38,917 nt of DNA from Abiotrophia sp965245735 (GTDB taxonomy: Bacteria > Bacillota > Bacilli > Lactobacillales > Aerococcaceae): the NCBI GenBank assembly GCA_965245735.1, contig CBDFAX010000020.1:1-38917 (forward strand), in the 5' to 3' direction. The notes under the pieces are model-generated. The model was given only the letters and a program-made list of their open reading frames with translations, searched no databases and was not told the DNA's origin. The translations under genes and the position numbers were made by a program. Below, piece after piece: positions 22,346-30,911 of this stretch (positions are counted from its first letter, which is position 1; each line of letters starts with the position of its first letter).

Positions 22346-23154
22346 GTCAATAAGGCCTCCTCATCGAGATAGTTATCCGGCACATCCAGTCCGCGGGCAG
22401 CTAGGGCGTCCTTGAGTTTCTGTGAAAAAGGCACATCCAAGCCCTGTTCCACTAATTGCTCACCCATTAGGAAGATTTCTTCTGGTTTCTTGTCTTGAAC
22501 TAGGCGGCCGCCCTGCATCATGAGGATACGGTCAGCCAAGCTGGCTTCGTCCAAATCATGGGTAATGGAAATAACCGTCAGGTTGAAGCGTTCCTTAATC
22601 TTACGAATGGCTGCAATCACTTCTTGGCGGCCGTTAGGGTCCAACATAGAGGTAGCTTCATCTAAGATAATAATGTCAGGCCGTAAGGCCAAGATGCTAG
22701 CCAGGGCTACCCGTTGCTTCTGACCACCTGATAGACGGGCAGGTTCCTTGCTCTTAAATTCTGACATCCGAACCTCAGCCAGCGCCTCCTCAATCCGGCT
22801 AATCATCTCTTGACGTGGCACCCCATTATTTTCCAAGCCAAAGGCCACATCATCTTCTACCGTCGAACCAACAAATTGGTTATCTGGGTTCTGGAAGACC
22901 ATGCCAACTGAGCGACGAGCCTCCCAAACGGTCTCTTCGTCAATGGTTAGGTCCTTAATGCTTACCTGGCCTGCAGCAGGCACGAGGAGGCCATTCATAA
23001 TTTTAGCTAGGGTAGACTTACCTGAGCCGTTTGGCCCGATAATGGCCACCCATTCGCCTTCCTTGATTTCTAGGGAGACATCGGTCAGGGAGTTGACCTC
23101 GCTACCGTAGTAACGAAAATCGATGTGCGATAGTTTTACAACGCTTGCTGCCAT
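22315..23154 (-). CDS. ecfA1: ECF transporter ATP-binding protein EcfA1
   Basis: A 279-residue ATPase with Walker A (GPNGSGKST), Q-loop VFQNPDNQFVGSTV, signature LSGGQKQRVALASIL, Walker B IIILDEATSMLDP and H-loop ITHDLDEA. The DNQFVGSTVEDDVAFGLEN motif marks EcfA1 (A). It is the first gene of ecfA1-ecfA2-ecfT-truA. Although it follows rplQ, 290 bases with a terminator-like hairpin and a good promoter separate them, so the module can be expressed apart from the ribosomal cluster. Confidence 0.95.
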   Translation of the reverse strand: MAASVVKLSHIDFRYYGSEVNSLTDVSLEIKEGEWVAIIGPNGSGKSTLAKIMNGLLVPAAGQVSIKDLTIDEETVWEARRSVGMVFQNPDNQFVGSTVEDDVAFGLENNGVPRQEMISRIEEALAEVRMSEFKSKEPARLSGGQKQRVALASILALRPDIIILDEATSMLDPNGRQEVIAAIRKIKERFNLTVISITHDLDEASLADRILMMQGGRLVQDKKPEEIFLMGEQLVEQGLDVPFSQKLKDALAARGLDVPDNYLDEEALLTWITPLYSTK

Positions 23155-23193
23155 GTCTGTTTCATCCTCTCTGCCTCTGGGGCCTCCTTGCTA

Positions 23194-23239
23194 CTTTCAT
23201 AGCTAAAGCCAGTTTCCTGCCTAGCCTTAGCTATGAAAG
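23194..23239 (-). promoter_or_regulatory. Long leader hairpin in front of ecfA1
   Basis: Minus strand: CTTTCATAGCTAAGGC (23239-23224), a 14-base loop (23223-23210), then GCTTTAGCTATGAAAG (23209-23194): 16 pairs with one G-U. It begins about eight bases after the predicted transcription start and ends about ten bases before an AAGGAGG. No T run follows, so it is not a terminator. It may stabilise the mRNA or bind a regulator. Confidence 0.6.
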
Positions 23240-23253
23240 CAACTCACCCCCTT

Positions 23254-23282
23254 ACTCTACCACCTGGGGGCGTCACTTTCAA
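23254..23282 (-). promoter_or_regulatory. Promoter of ecfA1-ecfA2-ecfT-truA
   Basis: Minus strand: TTGAAA (23282-23277), exactly 17 bases, TAGAGT (23259-23254). Confidence 0.65.
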
Positions 23283-23300
23283 GAATTTGAGTATAAGACC

Positions 23301-23362
23301 AAAAAAAAATCACTTTTACGATGATAGCTAGCGATTGGGGAAGCGGGTGGCTCCCCCAATCG
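23301..23362 (-). terminator. Terminator-like hairpin after rplQ
   Basis: Minus strand: CGATTGGGG (23362-23354) pairs with CCCCAATCG (23340-23332) and there is partial pairing inside the loop. A run of nine T residues follows, but about 22 bases after the stem, so termination may be incomplete and some read-through into ecfA1 is possible. Confidence 0.5.
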
Positions 23363-23444
23363 TGCTATAGAGCTAGACCCTGTAGTTGGTTAGCAAGGCT
23401 ACAGAATCGTCACACTCCTCATCATAAAGCGAATTCTCACTCTA

Positions 23445-23825
23445 TTATACTAATTCGATGATTGCCATTGGGGCGCCATCACCACGACGTGGGCCGGTCT
23501 TCAAGACACGGGTGTAGCCACCTTGGCGGTCAGCGTAGCGCTCAGCGTACTCACCGAACAAACGAGTCAAGACACGTTCAACAACGACTTGATCCCCTTC
23601 AACGGTTGCGCTAGCAATCTCGTTACGCAAGAATGCTGCAGCACGACGGCGTGATGCTAAGTCACCTTTTTTACCTAAGGTAATCATTTGATCAACGAAT
23701 TTACGTACTTCTTTGGCACGAGTTTCTGTGGTTTCGATACGGCCGTATACGATCACATCAGTAGTTAAGTCACGCAATAATGCGTTACGTTGTGCGCTCT
23801 TACGTCCTAATTTGCGGTATGCCAT
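23445..23825 (-). CDS. rplQ: 50S ribosomal protein L17
   Basis: A 126-residue L17, part of the large subunit near the exit tunnel. MAYRKLGRKSAQRNALLRDL is the conserved N-terminus and KTGPRRGDGAPMAIIEL the conserved end. It follows rpoA by 42 bases and is the last gene of the S10-spc-alpha cluster. Confidence 0.98.
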   Translation of the reverse strand: MAYRKLGRKSAQRNALLRDLTTDVIVYGRIETTETRAKEVRKFVDQMITLGKKGDLASRRRAAAFLRNEIASATVEGDQVVVERVLTRLFGEYAERYADRQGGYTRVLKTGPRRGDGAPMAIIELV

Positions 23826-23867
23826 TATTCAGTTTCCTCCTTTGCTTTGAATATGAAATATCCTATA

Positions 23868-24812
23868 CTAGTCGTCTTGGCGTAAGCTCAACTCAAGGTT
23901 AGCCAATTTTTGTTTGACTTCCTCTAATGATTTACGGCCAAGGTTACGTACTTTAATCATTTCTGCTTCTGATTTGTTAGTCAACTCTTGAATCGTGTTG
24001 ATGCCCGCGCGTTTCAAACAGTTGTATGAACGAACGGATAAGTCTAACTCTTCAATCGTCATGATTAACATTTTCTCTTTTTCAGCTTCTTCCTTCTCAA
24101 CCATAATTTCAGTTTGACGCGCTTCATCGTTGAGGTTAACGAAGATATTTAAGTGCTCCGTTAAGATTTTAGCGGCTAAACTTAATGATTTTTCAGGACT
24201 AATTGAACCGTCGGTCCAAATATCTAAAGTTAATTTATCATAAACGTTCTTTTGCCCAATACGGGTGTTTTCGACTTGATAGTTTACCTTCTTAATTGGG
24301 GTATAGATCGAATCGATTGGTAAGACGCCGATTGGCATGTCTTCCCGTTTGTTGTGTTCGCTCCGTACATAACCACGACCATTGGCTACGTTGAGACGCA
24401 TCTTCAATTCAGCGCCATCAGCCAGGGTGCAAATGTAGAGCTCAGGGTTGAGGATTTGCACATCGTTATCATGCATAATATCAGCTGCGGTCACAACTTT
24501 TGGACCGGTGACGTTTAATTCAATTACTTTTGACTCTTGAGTGTGAAGTTTCAATGCTAATTTCTTCAAGTTCAAGATGATCGTTGGAACATCTTCCACG
24601 ACACCTTCAACTGTAGCAAATTCATGCAGTACTCCATCAATCTGGATGCTAGTAACAGCGGAACCAGGTAATGAAGATAATAAAATACGACGTAATGAAT
24701 TTCCAAGGGTTGTTCCATATCCACGTTCAAGTGGTTCAACGACAATTTTACCAAACTTGGCATCGTCACTGACTTCAATCGTTTTAATTTCTGGCTTTTC
24801 AATTTCGATCAT
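23868..24812 (-). CDS. rpoA: DNA-directed RNA polymerase subunit alpha
   Basis: A 314-residue alpha subunit. The N-terminal assembly domain (about 1-230) has the GYGTTLGNSLRRILLSSLPG motif. The C-terminal domain (about 245-310) that touches UP-element DNA and activators has the two helix-hairpin-helix parts LDLSVRSYNCLKRAGI and KVRNLGRKSLEEVKQKL. The length is normal. It lies between rpsK and rplQ in the alpha operon, which balances RNA polymerase with ribosomal protein synthesis. Confidence 0.99.
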   Translation of the reverse strand: MIEIEKPEIKTIEVSDDAKFGKIVVEPLERGYGTTLGNSLRRILLSSLPGSAVTSIQIDGVLHEFATVEGVVEDVPTIILNLKKLALKLHTQESKVIELNVTGPKVVTAADIMHDNDVQILNPELYICTLADGAELKMRLNVANGRGYVRSEHNKREDMPIGVLPIDSIYTPIKKVNYQVENTRIGQKNVYDKLTLDIWTDGSISPEKSLSLAAKILTEHLNIFVNLNDEARQTEIMVEKEEAEKEKMLIMTIEELDLSVRSYNCLKRAGINTIQELTNKSEAEMIKVRNLGRKSLEEVKQKLANLELSLRQDD

Positions 24813-24882
24813 CGATTATATTCCCCTTTCAAAACGTTAGTCTTGGTAATAACGCGCTTCACAGTTGCTTGAGTCATCTAGA

Positions 24883-25278
24883 TTATACGCGGCGACGTTT
24901 TGGAGGACGGCAACCGTTGTGAGGAATAGGGGTAACGTCGCGGATGGCGGTTACTTCTAAACCTGTAGCTTGCAATGAACGAATTGCTGACTCACGACCT
25001 GAACCTGGGCCTTTTACTGTTACTTCAACAGTCTTCATCCCGTGATCCATAGCACCTTTAGCAGCCACTTCTGAAGCCATTTGTGCAGCGAATGGGGTAG
25101 ATTTCTTAGAACCACGGAAACCTAATGAACCTGCGGATGACCATGAAATAGCATTACCATTCACGTCAGTGATCATAACAATAGTGTTGTTGAATGTAGA
25201 GCGAATGTGTGCTACACCTTTCTCGACATTTTTTCTAACACGACGGCGACGACGTGCAACTTGTTTTTTCTTTGCCAT
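24883..25278 (-). CDS. rpsK: 30S ribosomal protein S11
   Basis: A 131-residue S11, a platform protein of the small subunit. HIRSTFNNTIVMITD, GFRGSKKSTPFAAQ and the end VTPIPHNGCRPPKRRRV are diagnostic. It starts 34 bases after rpsM. Confidence 0.98.
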   Translation of the reverse strand: MAKKKQVARRRRRVRKNVEKGVAHIRSTFNNTIVMITDVNGNAISWSSAGSLGFRGSKKSTPFAAQMASEVAAKGAMDHGMKTVEVTVKGPGSGRESAIRSLQATGLEVTAIRDVTPIPHNGCRPPKRRRV

Positions 25279-25312
25279 GAAGTTTATACCTCCTTCATTC
25301 TATATTCGAGTA

Positions 25313-25675
25313 TTATTTTTTACCAGTGACCATTTTCTTAGGTCCTTTACGTGTACGAGCGTTGTTCTTGGTGTTTTGACCACGAACTGGCAAGCCACGA
25401 CGGTGACGTAAGCCACGGTAAGAACCGATTTCTTGGAGACGCTTGATGTTCAAGCTAATTTCACGACGTAAGTCCCCTTCAACTTTGAGGCCGTCAATGA
25501 TTTCACGGATACGGTCGAGCTCATCGTTTGATAAGTCCTTAACGCGAGTGTCTTCAGAAACGTTTGCTTGTTTTAATACTTGTTGTGCAGTTTTCAAACC
25601 AATACCGTAGATGTATGTTAATGAGATTACTACACGTTTTTCACGCGGAATATCTACTCCAGCAATACGAGCCAT
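25313..25675 (-). CDS. rpsM: 30S ribosomal protein S13
   Basis: A 120-residue S13 of the small-subunit head, which contacts tRNA and L5. ARIAGVDIPREKRVVISLTY at the start and the RGLRHRRGLPVRGQNTKNNA tail are conserved. A GGAGGTG precedes the ATG. Confidence 0.98.
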   Translation of the reverse strand: MARIAGVDIPREKRVVISLTYIYGIGLKTAQQVLKQANVSEDTRVKDLSNDELDRIREIIDGLKVEGDLRREISLNIKRLQEIGSYRGLRHRRGLPVRGQNTKNNARTRKGPKKMVTGKK

Positions 25676-25696
25676 TTATCTGGCACCTCCTTCTTA

Positions 25697-25810
25697 TTAA
25701 CCTTGACGTTGTTTATGTTTTGGATTTTCGCAAATTACCATCACATTGCCGTTGCGACGAATGATTTTACATTTTTCGCAAATTGGCTTTACAGATGCTC
25801 TAACTTTCAT
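25697..25810 (-). CDS. rpmJ: 50S ribosomal protein L36
   Basis: A 37-residue protein starting MKVRASVKPICEKCKIIRRN. Its zinc ribbon is complete (Cys11, Cys14, Cys27 and His32), so this is the zinc-binding form of L36. It lies between infA and rpsM, its usual place. Confidence 0.97.
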   Translation of the reverse strand: MKVRASVKPICEKCKIIRRNGNVMVICENPKHKQRQG

Positions 25811-25848
25811 CTTAACTAATTCCCTCCTTAAATTCGAAACGGAACGGT

Positions 25849-26067
25849 TTACTTAAAGCGGTAGGTAATACGACCACGTGTCAAATCGTAAGGAGATAAT
25901 TCAATCGTTACCTTATCTCCTGGTAAGATGCGGATGTAGTTCATCCGGATTTTACCTGAAACGTGAGCCAGTATTTCATGCCCATTCTCTAATTCAACCT
26001 TAAACATTGCATTTGGTAAAGTTTCAATGACTGTACCTTCAACTTCAATTACATCATCTTTAGCCAT
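25849..26067 (-). CDS. infA: Translation initiation factor IF-1
   Basis: A 72-residue single OB-fold protein that binds the A site of the 30S subunit during initiation. AKDDVIEVEGTVIETLPNAM at the start and LTRGRITYRFK at the end are typical, and the length is exactly that of the family. It follows adk directly: no map gene lies between them, unlike in Bacillus. Confidence 0.98.
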   Translation of the reverse strand: MAKDDVIEVEGTVIETLPNAMFKVELENGHEILAHVSGKIRMNYIRILPGDKVTIELSPYDLTRGRITYRFK

Positions 26068-26101
26068 TCATACTTCCTCCTCTTACCAACTTACTGTTAG
26101 G

Positions 26102-26761
26102 CTATTGTGCCACTGAGGACAAAATCTGGCGGATATCTTCATAGACCTTGTCGATGGCTTGTTGACCATCCACTCGGTGAAGAAGCCCACGTTCCTCATA
26201 ATAATCCAGTATTGGTCGAATTGATTCCATTTGGAGATTGATACGATATGCAACTTTCTCAGGCTTATCATCTTCACGTTGATAGAAATCACTGGCACCA
26301 CAATTGTCACAGACACCTTCAACCTTCGGTGGGTTGTAGAGTTTGTGGTAGGTTGCCCCACAGTTGCGGCAGATGATTCGGCCACTCAAGCGATCCTTGA
26401 GGACTTCTGGATCTACATCGATATAGATAACAGCATGGATTGGAGAGTTTAACTCCACCAAGTTTTGATCAAGCGCCTGAGCTTGAGCGCTTGTACGTGG
26501 GTAGCCATCCAACATGAAGCCTTGGGCTTTCACGTCGTCTTGGGCTAAACGTTCACGTACAATGGCGTTGGTGACTTCGTCAGGAACCAGGTTCCCGTTG
26601 TCAGTGTAAGCCTTGGCTTGGAGCCCAAGTGGGGTTTCGTTCTGAATCGCAGCACGGAAAATATCCCCAGTTGCAATATGTACGATTTGATAATCTTTTA
26701 CTAGACGTTCACTCTGTGTCCCTTTACCGGCACCAGGCAAACCCATTAATAAAATATTCAT
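26102..26761 (-). CDS. adk: Adenylate kinase
   Basis: A 219-residue enzyme converting ATP and AMP to two ADP. It has the P-loop GLPGAGKGTQ, the AMP-binding DGYPRTSAQA segment and a long LID. The LID carries four cysteines (CRNC and CDNC), so it is the zinc-binding Gram-positive form. The ATG at 26761 is chosen over an in-frame ATG 11 codons earlier because GGGAAG lies at the right distance and the family begins MNILLMGLPGAGKGT. It lies between secY and infA in the spc cluster. Confidence 0.97.
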   Translation of the reverse strand: MNILLMGLPGAGKGTQSERLVKDYQIVHIATGDIFRAAIQNETPLGLQAKAYTDNGNLVPDEVTNAIVRERLAQDDVKAQGFMLDGYPRTSAQAQALDQNLVELNSPIHAVIYIDVDPEVLKDRLSGRIICRNCGATYHKLYNPPKVEGVCDNCGASDFYQREDDKPEKVAYRINLQMESIRPILDYYEERGLLHRVDGQQAIDKVYEDIRQILSSVAQ

Positions 26762-26796
26762 CTTGTATCTTCCCTTTACTTCTATTTGACACATGA

Positions 26797-28086
26797 TTAT
26801 TGAATGAATCCTTGATAACGGCGTTTGATAACGCGCCCTTCGACCTGCTTGGCAGTCTCAATGGCAACCCCGACCACAATCAGCAAGCTGGTCCCGCTGA
26901 GTGAGATACGTGACGTTAAGTTCCAGAAGAACCCTGCCACAATCGGTAATACCGCAATCAAAGTCAAGTAAAGTGCGCCTACTCCGCTCAAGCGGTTGAT
27001 TACTTTTGTTAAGTAAGTTTCGGTATCTTTCCCAGGACGAACGCTTGGGATGTACCCGCTCGACTTCTGCAAGTTCTCGGCAACTTTCTCCGGATTCACT
27101 TGAATCAATGAATAGAAATAAGTAAACGCAATTAATAGGACAGTGTAGAAGATTACACCGTAGACTGTTTGGTAGTCGAAGAGTTGTACCAGGAAGTCCA
27201 TCCATGGATTAGTCCGATCGACTGTCACAAACGAGAATATCATCTGAGGTGTTGTAATGAACGAGCTAGCGAAAATTACTGGAATAACCCCAGCTGAGTT
27301 AATTTTAAGCGGGAGGTGAGCTGAGTAGCGCGCCCCTGACGCTTTCTTAGAATAATGGATTGGAATACGCAATTGCGCCCGTTCCATTAAAACGATAATG
27401 ACGATTAAGATGACAATGACCAAGATAATGGCTGCTAAAGCCAACATGTTAGTCATAGCATGATCTCCACCATTTACCAGATGGCGTTGGAGATAACCCA
27501 TCAATTCCTTAGGCACTTCCGCAACAATCCCGGCCATGATAATCATGGACAAGCCGTTACCGACACCGCTTCGGGTAATCATCTCACCCAACCAGACCAA
27601 GAACATGGAACCGGCTGTTAAGATGAGGGCAATCGTCAGGTAACGCATTGGCGTTGGGTTGGCAATCAAGCCCAGACGCGCCATCCGGTTAAAACCGAGG
27701 GCGATACCGTATGATTGTACTAAACCAAGGGCAATGGCAACATAAGTGGTCCATTGGTTGAGCTTACGACGCCCAACTTCCCCTTGCTTAGCCCATTCAG
27801 TAAACTTAGGCACAATGTCCATTTGTAATAACTGAATGATGATTGAGGCGGTAATGTATGGAGAAACCCCCATGGCGAAGAGCGAGAAGCGCTTCAAGGC
27901 CCCGCCACCGAAAGTGTTTAATAAGCCTAAGAGGCCGCTCTCAGCGAATGTGTTAATCGCTGAAACTCGAACCCCAGGAACAGGAATATGTGAACCTAAT
28001 CGGAATACCGCAAAAACGAAGAGCGTGAAAAAGATGCGACGACGCGTATCTTTATCCGCAAATGCATTTTTAATGAAGGTAAACAT
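26797..28086 (-). CDS. secY: Preprotein translocase subunit SecY
   Basis: A 429-residue channel of the Sec machinery with ten hydrophobic spans. RIFFTLFVFAVFRLGSHIPVPG is the first span, LLNTFGGGALKRFSLFAMGVSPYITASI holds the plug and SecY signature, and the C-terminal cytoplasmic loop YQGFIQ is present. The ATG shares its A with the rplO stop (TAATG), giving translational coupling. Confidence 0.98.
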   Translation of the reverse strand: MFTFIKNAFADKDTRRRIFFTLFVFAVFRLGSHIPVPGVRVSAINTFAESGLLGLLNTFGGGALKRFSLFAMGVSPYITASIIIQLLQMDIVPKFTEWAKQGEVGRRKLNQWTTYVAIALGLVQSYGIALGFNRMARLGLIANPTPMRYLTIALILTAGSMFLVWLGEMITRSGVGNGLSMIIMAGIVAEVPKELMGYLQRHLVNGGDHAMTNMLALAAIILVIVILIVIIVLMERAQLRIPIHYSKKASGARYSAHLPLKINSAGVIPVIFASSFITTPQMIFSFVTVDRTNPWMDFLVQLFDYQTVYGVIFYTVLLIAFTYFYSLIQVNPEKVAENLQKSSGYIPSVRPGKDTETYLTKVINRLSGVGALYLTLIAVLPIVAGFFWNLTSRISLSGTSLLIVVGVAIETAKQVEGRVIKRRYQGFIQ

Positions 28087-28526
28087 TAGATCACCTCGAT
28101 TGATCCACCAGCTGCAGTAATTGCTTGCTCTGCACCTTTAGAGAATTTGGCTGCTTGAACAGTTAATTTTCTTTCAAGTTGACCATTACCTAAGATTTTT
28201 ACTCCTGATAATTCTTTCTTAACGACACCTGCTTCAACTAAGAGAGCTGGTGTAACTGTCGTACCGTCTTCGAAGCGGTTGAGAGCTTCCAAGTTAACGA
28301 CTGCATATTCTTTACGGTTGATGTTGTTGAATCCACGTTTTGGTAAACGACGGAACAATTGAGTTTGTCCACCTTCGAAACCTAAACGTACGCCACCGCC
28401 AGAACGGGCTTTTTGACCTTTTTGACCGCGACCAGCAGTTTTACCGTTACCGGAACCTTGACCACGACCGACACGGTTACGCTCTTGACGTGAACCTTCA
28501 GCAGGTTTTAATGTATGAAGTTTCAT
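28086..28526 (-). CDS. rplO: 50S ribosomal protein L15
   Basis: A 146-residue L15. MKLHTLKPAEGSRQERNRVG and the Gly-Arg-rich RGQGSGNGKTAGRGQKGQKA region are characteristic. It binds 23S rRNA late in assembly. It is coupled to secY by TAATG. Confidence 0.98.
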   Translation of the reverse strand: MKLHTLKPAEGSRQERNRVGRGQGSGNGKTAGRGQKGQKARSGGGVRLGFEGGQTQLFRRLPKRGFNNINRKEYAVVNLEALNRFEDGTTVTPALLVEAGVVKKELSGVKILGNGQLERKLTVQAAKFSKGAEQAITAAGGSIEVI

Positions 28527-28560
28527 TCCTGTGGCACCTCCTTGTATTAGTCTCTAATTT

Positions 28561-28740
28561 TTATGCTTCTTTTACTTCAACTAAGTGACTGATCGTATTG
28601 ATCATCCCACGAACTGCTTCGTTGTCTGGTTTAACAACTGTTTTGTAAGTCTTAGTTAAACCTAAAGCCTTAGCAGTTTGGATTTGATTTTTAGGACGAC
28701 CGATCAAGCTGCGTTTCAATTGGATTTGTAAGTTCGCCAT
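28561..28740 (-). CDS. rpmD: 50S ribosomal protein L30
   Basis: A 59-residue protein starting MANLQIQLKRSLIGRPKNQI and ending HLVEVKEA, the normal L30 layout. It fits exactly between rpsE (13 bases upstream) and rplO, its standard place. Confidence 0.97.
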   Translation of the reverse strand: MANLQIQLKRSLIGRPKNQIQTAKALGLTKTYKTVVKPDNEAVRGMINTISHLVEVKEA

Positions 28741-28753
28741 TTGATTGTCCTCC

Positions 28754-29257
28754 TTAGCCTAAAATTTCTTCGACTGATTTGCCACGTAAAGCAGCAACTT
28801 CTTCAGCTACTTTCAATTGTTTCAAGCCTTCTACAGTCGCACGCACCATGTTGATTGGTGTGTTAGAACCAAGAGACTTACTTGTTACGTCAGCTACCCC
28901 TGCTAATTCCATTACGGCACGAACAGGACCACCTGCTGCAACCCCAGAACCGGCTGGTGCTGGTTTGATTAAGACACGACCACCACAGAATTCGCCAATT
29001 GCTTCGTGAGGAATTGTGGTTCCGGTCAATGGTACTTCGATTAAGTTTTTCTTCGCATCTTCGATAGCTTTACGGATTGCTTCTGGAACTTCTTGAGCTT
29101 TACCAGTACCAAAGCCAACGTGACCGTTCTTGTCACCGACAACTACTAAAGCTGAGAAACGTAGACGACGTCCACCCTTAACAACTTTGGTAACACGGTT
29201 AATCGTCACAACGCGTTCTTCGATGTTTTCCAAGGTATTTGGATTGATGTGAACCAT
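28754..29257 (-). CDS. rpsE: 30S ribosomal protein S5
   Basis: A 167-residue S5, important for decoding accuracy. The double-stranded RNA-binding N-domain (RVVTINRVTKVVKGGRRLRF), GKAQEVPEAIRKAIEDAKKN and the SLGSNTPINMVRATVEGL stretch identify it. Confidence 0.98.
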   Translation of the reverse strand: MVHINPNTLENIEERVVTINRVTKVVKGGRRLRFSALVVVGDKNGHVGFGTGKAQEVPEAIRKAIEDAKKNLIEVPLTGTTIPHEAIGEFCGGRVLIKPAPAGSGVAAGGPVRAVMELAGVADVTSKSLGSNTPINMVRATVEGLKQLKVAEEVAALRGKSVEEILG

Positions 29258-29277
29258 GAACTAGTGTCCTCCTTCTA

Positions 29278-29631
29278 TTAAAATTCTAGGCCGTTTTCAC
29301 GAGCTGCTTCAGCCAAAGCTTTCACACGACCGTGATATAGGTACCCACCGCGGTCGAAGACAACTTTTTTGAAGCCTTTTGCTACCGCACGTTCAGCAAC
29401 TAATTTACCTACAGCTGATGCTTGTTCAACTTTGGTCCCTGTTACTGATTTGTCATTACTAGAGGCACTTGCAAGCGTCACACCCGCTACGTCATCAATT
29501 AATTGAGCGTAGATGTGCGTGTTGGAACGGAACACGTTCAAGCGTGGGCACTCAGCAGTACCAGAGATTTTGTTTCTTACGCGAGCATGTCTTTTACGAC
29601 GTACTTTGTTTTTATCTGGTTTTGTAATCAC
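29278..29631 (-). CDS. rplR: 50S ribosomal protein L18
   Basis: A 117-residue 5S rRNA-binding protein. PRLNVFRSNTHIYAQLIDD and FDRGGYLYHGRVKALAEAAR are conserved. The start is GTG at 29631; a GTG three codons earlier is rejected because it is itself part of the ribosome binding site (AGAGGTG, then six bases). Confidence 0.95.
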   Translation of the reverse strand: MITKPDKNKVRRKRHARVRNKISGTAECPRLNVFRSNTHIYAQLIDDVAGVTLASASSNDKSVTGTKVEQASAVGKLVAERAVAKGFKKVVFDRGGYLYHGRVKALAEAARENGLEF

Positions 29632-29682
29632 AATTTTCACCTCTTTAAGTTTAATTTATAGGAGAAGATCAGGACCGGTCTA

Positions 29683-30219
29683 TTACTTACCAGTCTTACC
29701 TTCTTTACGACGTACATATTCGTCAGTGTAACGAATCCCTTTACCTTTATATGGTTCTGGTGGACGTACGCCACGGATGTTGGCTGCTAATGCGCCGACT
29801 TTCTCTTTATCGTAACCTTCTACGATAATTTTAGTGTTAGAAGGAACTTCAAAGTTAGCACCTTCAACTGGTTCAAATTCAACTGGGTGAGAAAGACCCA
29901 CGTTCAATACTAATTTGTTACCTTGTTTTTGAGCACGGTAACCGACCCCGATAAGGTCTAATTCTTTCTTGAAGCCATTCGCTACACCTTCAACCATGTT
30001 GCTGAAGACAGAACGCATAGTCCCGTGTAATGAACGGTTTTCTTTTGAATCATTTGGACGAGTGAAGACTACTTCATTTTCTTGAACTTCCAACGCAATG
30101 TTTGGATGGAATTCACGTGTCAAAGTACCTTTAGGGCCTTTTACAGTCACTGTATGACCTTTTACTTCGACGGTTACGCCTGCTGGAATCACGACTGGTT
30201 TTTTACCGATACGACTCAC
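29683..30219 (-). CDS. rplF: 50S ribosomal protein L6
   Basis: A 178-residue L6 with two related domains. MSRIGKKPVVIPAGVTVEV at the start and RPPEPYKGKGIRYTDEYVRR at the end are diagnostic. It sits near the factor-binding site of the large subunit. Confidence 0.98.
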   Translation of the reverse strand: MSRIGKKPVVIPAGVTVEVKGHTVTVKGPKGTLTREFHPNIALEVQENEVVFTRPNDSKENRSLHGTMRSVFSNMVEGVANGFKKELDLIGVGYRAQKQGNKLVLNVGLSHPVEFEPVEGANFEVPSNTKIIVEGYDKEKVGALAANIRGVRPPEPYKGKGIRYTDEYVRRKEGKTGK

Positions 30220-30274
30220 AGGGCTGCACCTCCTCTTTCTTATTTCTAGTTATCTTAATTATGAGTAGATTAGA

Positions 30275-30673
30275 TTACCAAACGTAAGCTAATACTTCGC
30301 CACCGACACCAGCTTGACGAGCTTGTTTGTCAGTCACAACACCGTTAGAAGTTGAGATGATGGCGATCCCTAAGCCGTTTAATACCTTAGGTAGGTCTTC
30401 TGATTTGGTGTAGATACGCAAACCAGGTTTTGAAATACGCTTGATGCCAGTGATAACTTTTTCGTTGTTACGGCCGTACTTCAAGAAGATGGTGATTTCA
30501 CCTTGTTTGTCGTCTTCTGCGACTTCATAGTTTTTGATGAAACCTTCTTGTTTCAAGATTTCAGCAATCGCTACTTTGATTTTTGAAGATGGTGCTGATA
30601 CAGTCTTGTGGCCTACGCTGTTAGCGTTACGGATACGAGTTAAGAAATCAGCAATTGGATCTGTCATAACCAT
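30275..30673 (-). CDS. rpsH: 30S ribosomal protein S8
   Basis: A 132-residue S8, a primary 16S rRNA binder. MVMTDPIADFLTRIRNANSV is the conserved start and ISTSNGVVTDKQARQAGVGG the C-terminal motif. The open frame extends 34 codons upstream, but that would overlap rpsN; GGAGGT nine bases before the ATG at 30673 fixes the start. Confidence 0.97.
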   Translation of the reverse strand: MVMTDPIADFLTRIRNANSVGHKTVSAPSSKIKVAIAEILKQEGFIKNYEVAEDDKQGEITIFLKYGRNNEKVITGIKRISKPGLRIYTKSEDLPKVLNGLGIAIISTSNGVVTDKQARQAGVGGEVLAYVW

Positions 30674-30705
30674 GTTGTATTTACCTCCTCTTTGTTCAGT
30701 ATGGA

Positions 30706-30891
30706 TTACCAGCTGGCTTTCTTCACGCCAGGGATTTGTCCTTTGTAAGCAAGTTCGCGGAAGCAAATACGGCAAAGTTTGAATTTACGATATACGGAGT
30801 GTGGACGTCCGCAACGCTCGCAGCGCGTATACTCTTGAACTTTGAATTTAGGTGACCGCTTGTTTTTTGCAATCATTGATTTTTTAGCCAA
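30706..30891 (-). CDS. rpsN: 30S ribosomal protein S14, type Z
   Basis: A 61-residue S14 with two CxxC pairs (CERC and CRIC), the zinc-binding short form. AKKSMIAKNKRSPKFKVQEY at the start and YKGQIPGVKKASW at the end are typical. Many Firmicutes carry a second, zinc-free S14 gene elsewhere for zinc shortage. Confidence 0.97.
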   Translation of the reverse strand: MAKKSMIAKNKRSPKFKVQEYTRCERCGRPHSVYRKFKLCRICFRELAYKGQIPGVKKASW

Positions 30892-30911
30892 TGTTCATTC
30901 GCCTCCTTGTC

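Noticed and set aside
30674..30775. 34-codon N-terminal extension of S8
   Set aside because: It would overlap rpsN and lacks a ribosome binding site; the standard start has a strong one.
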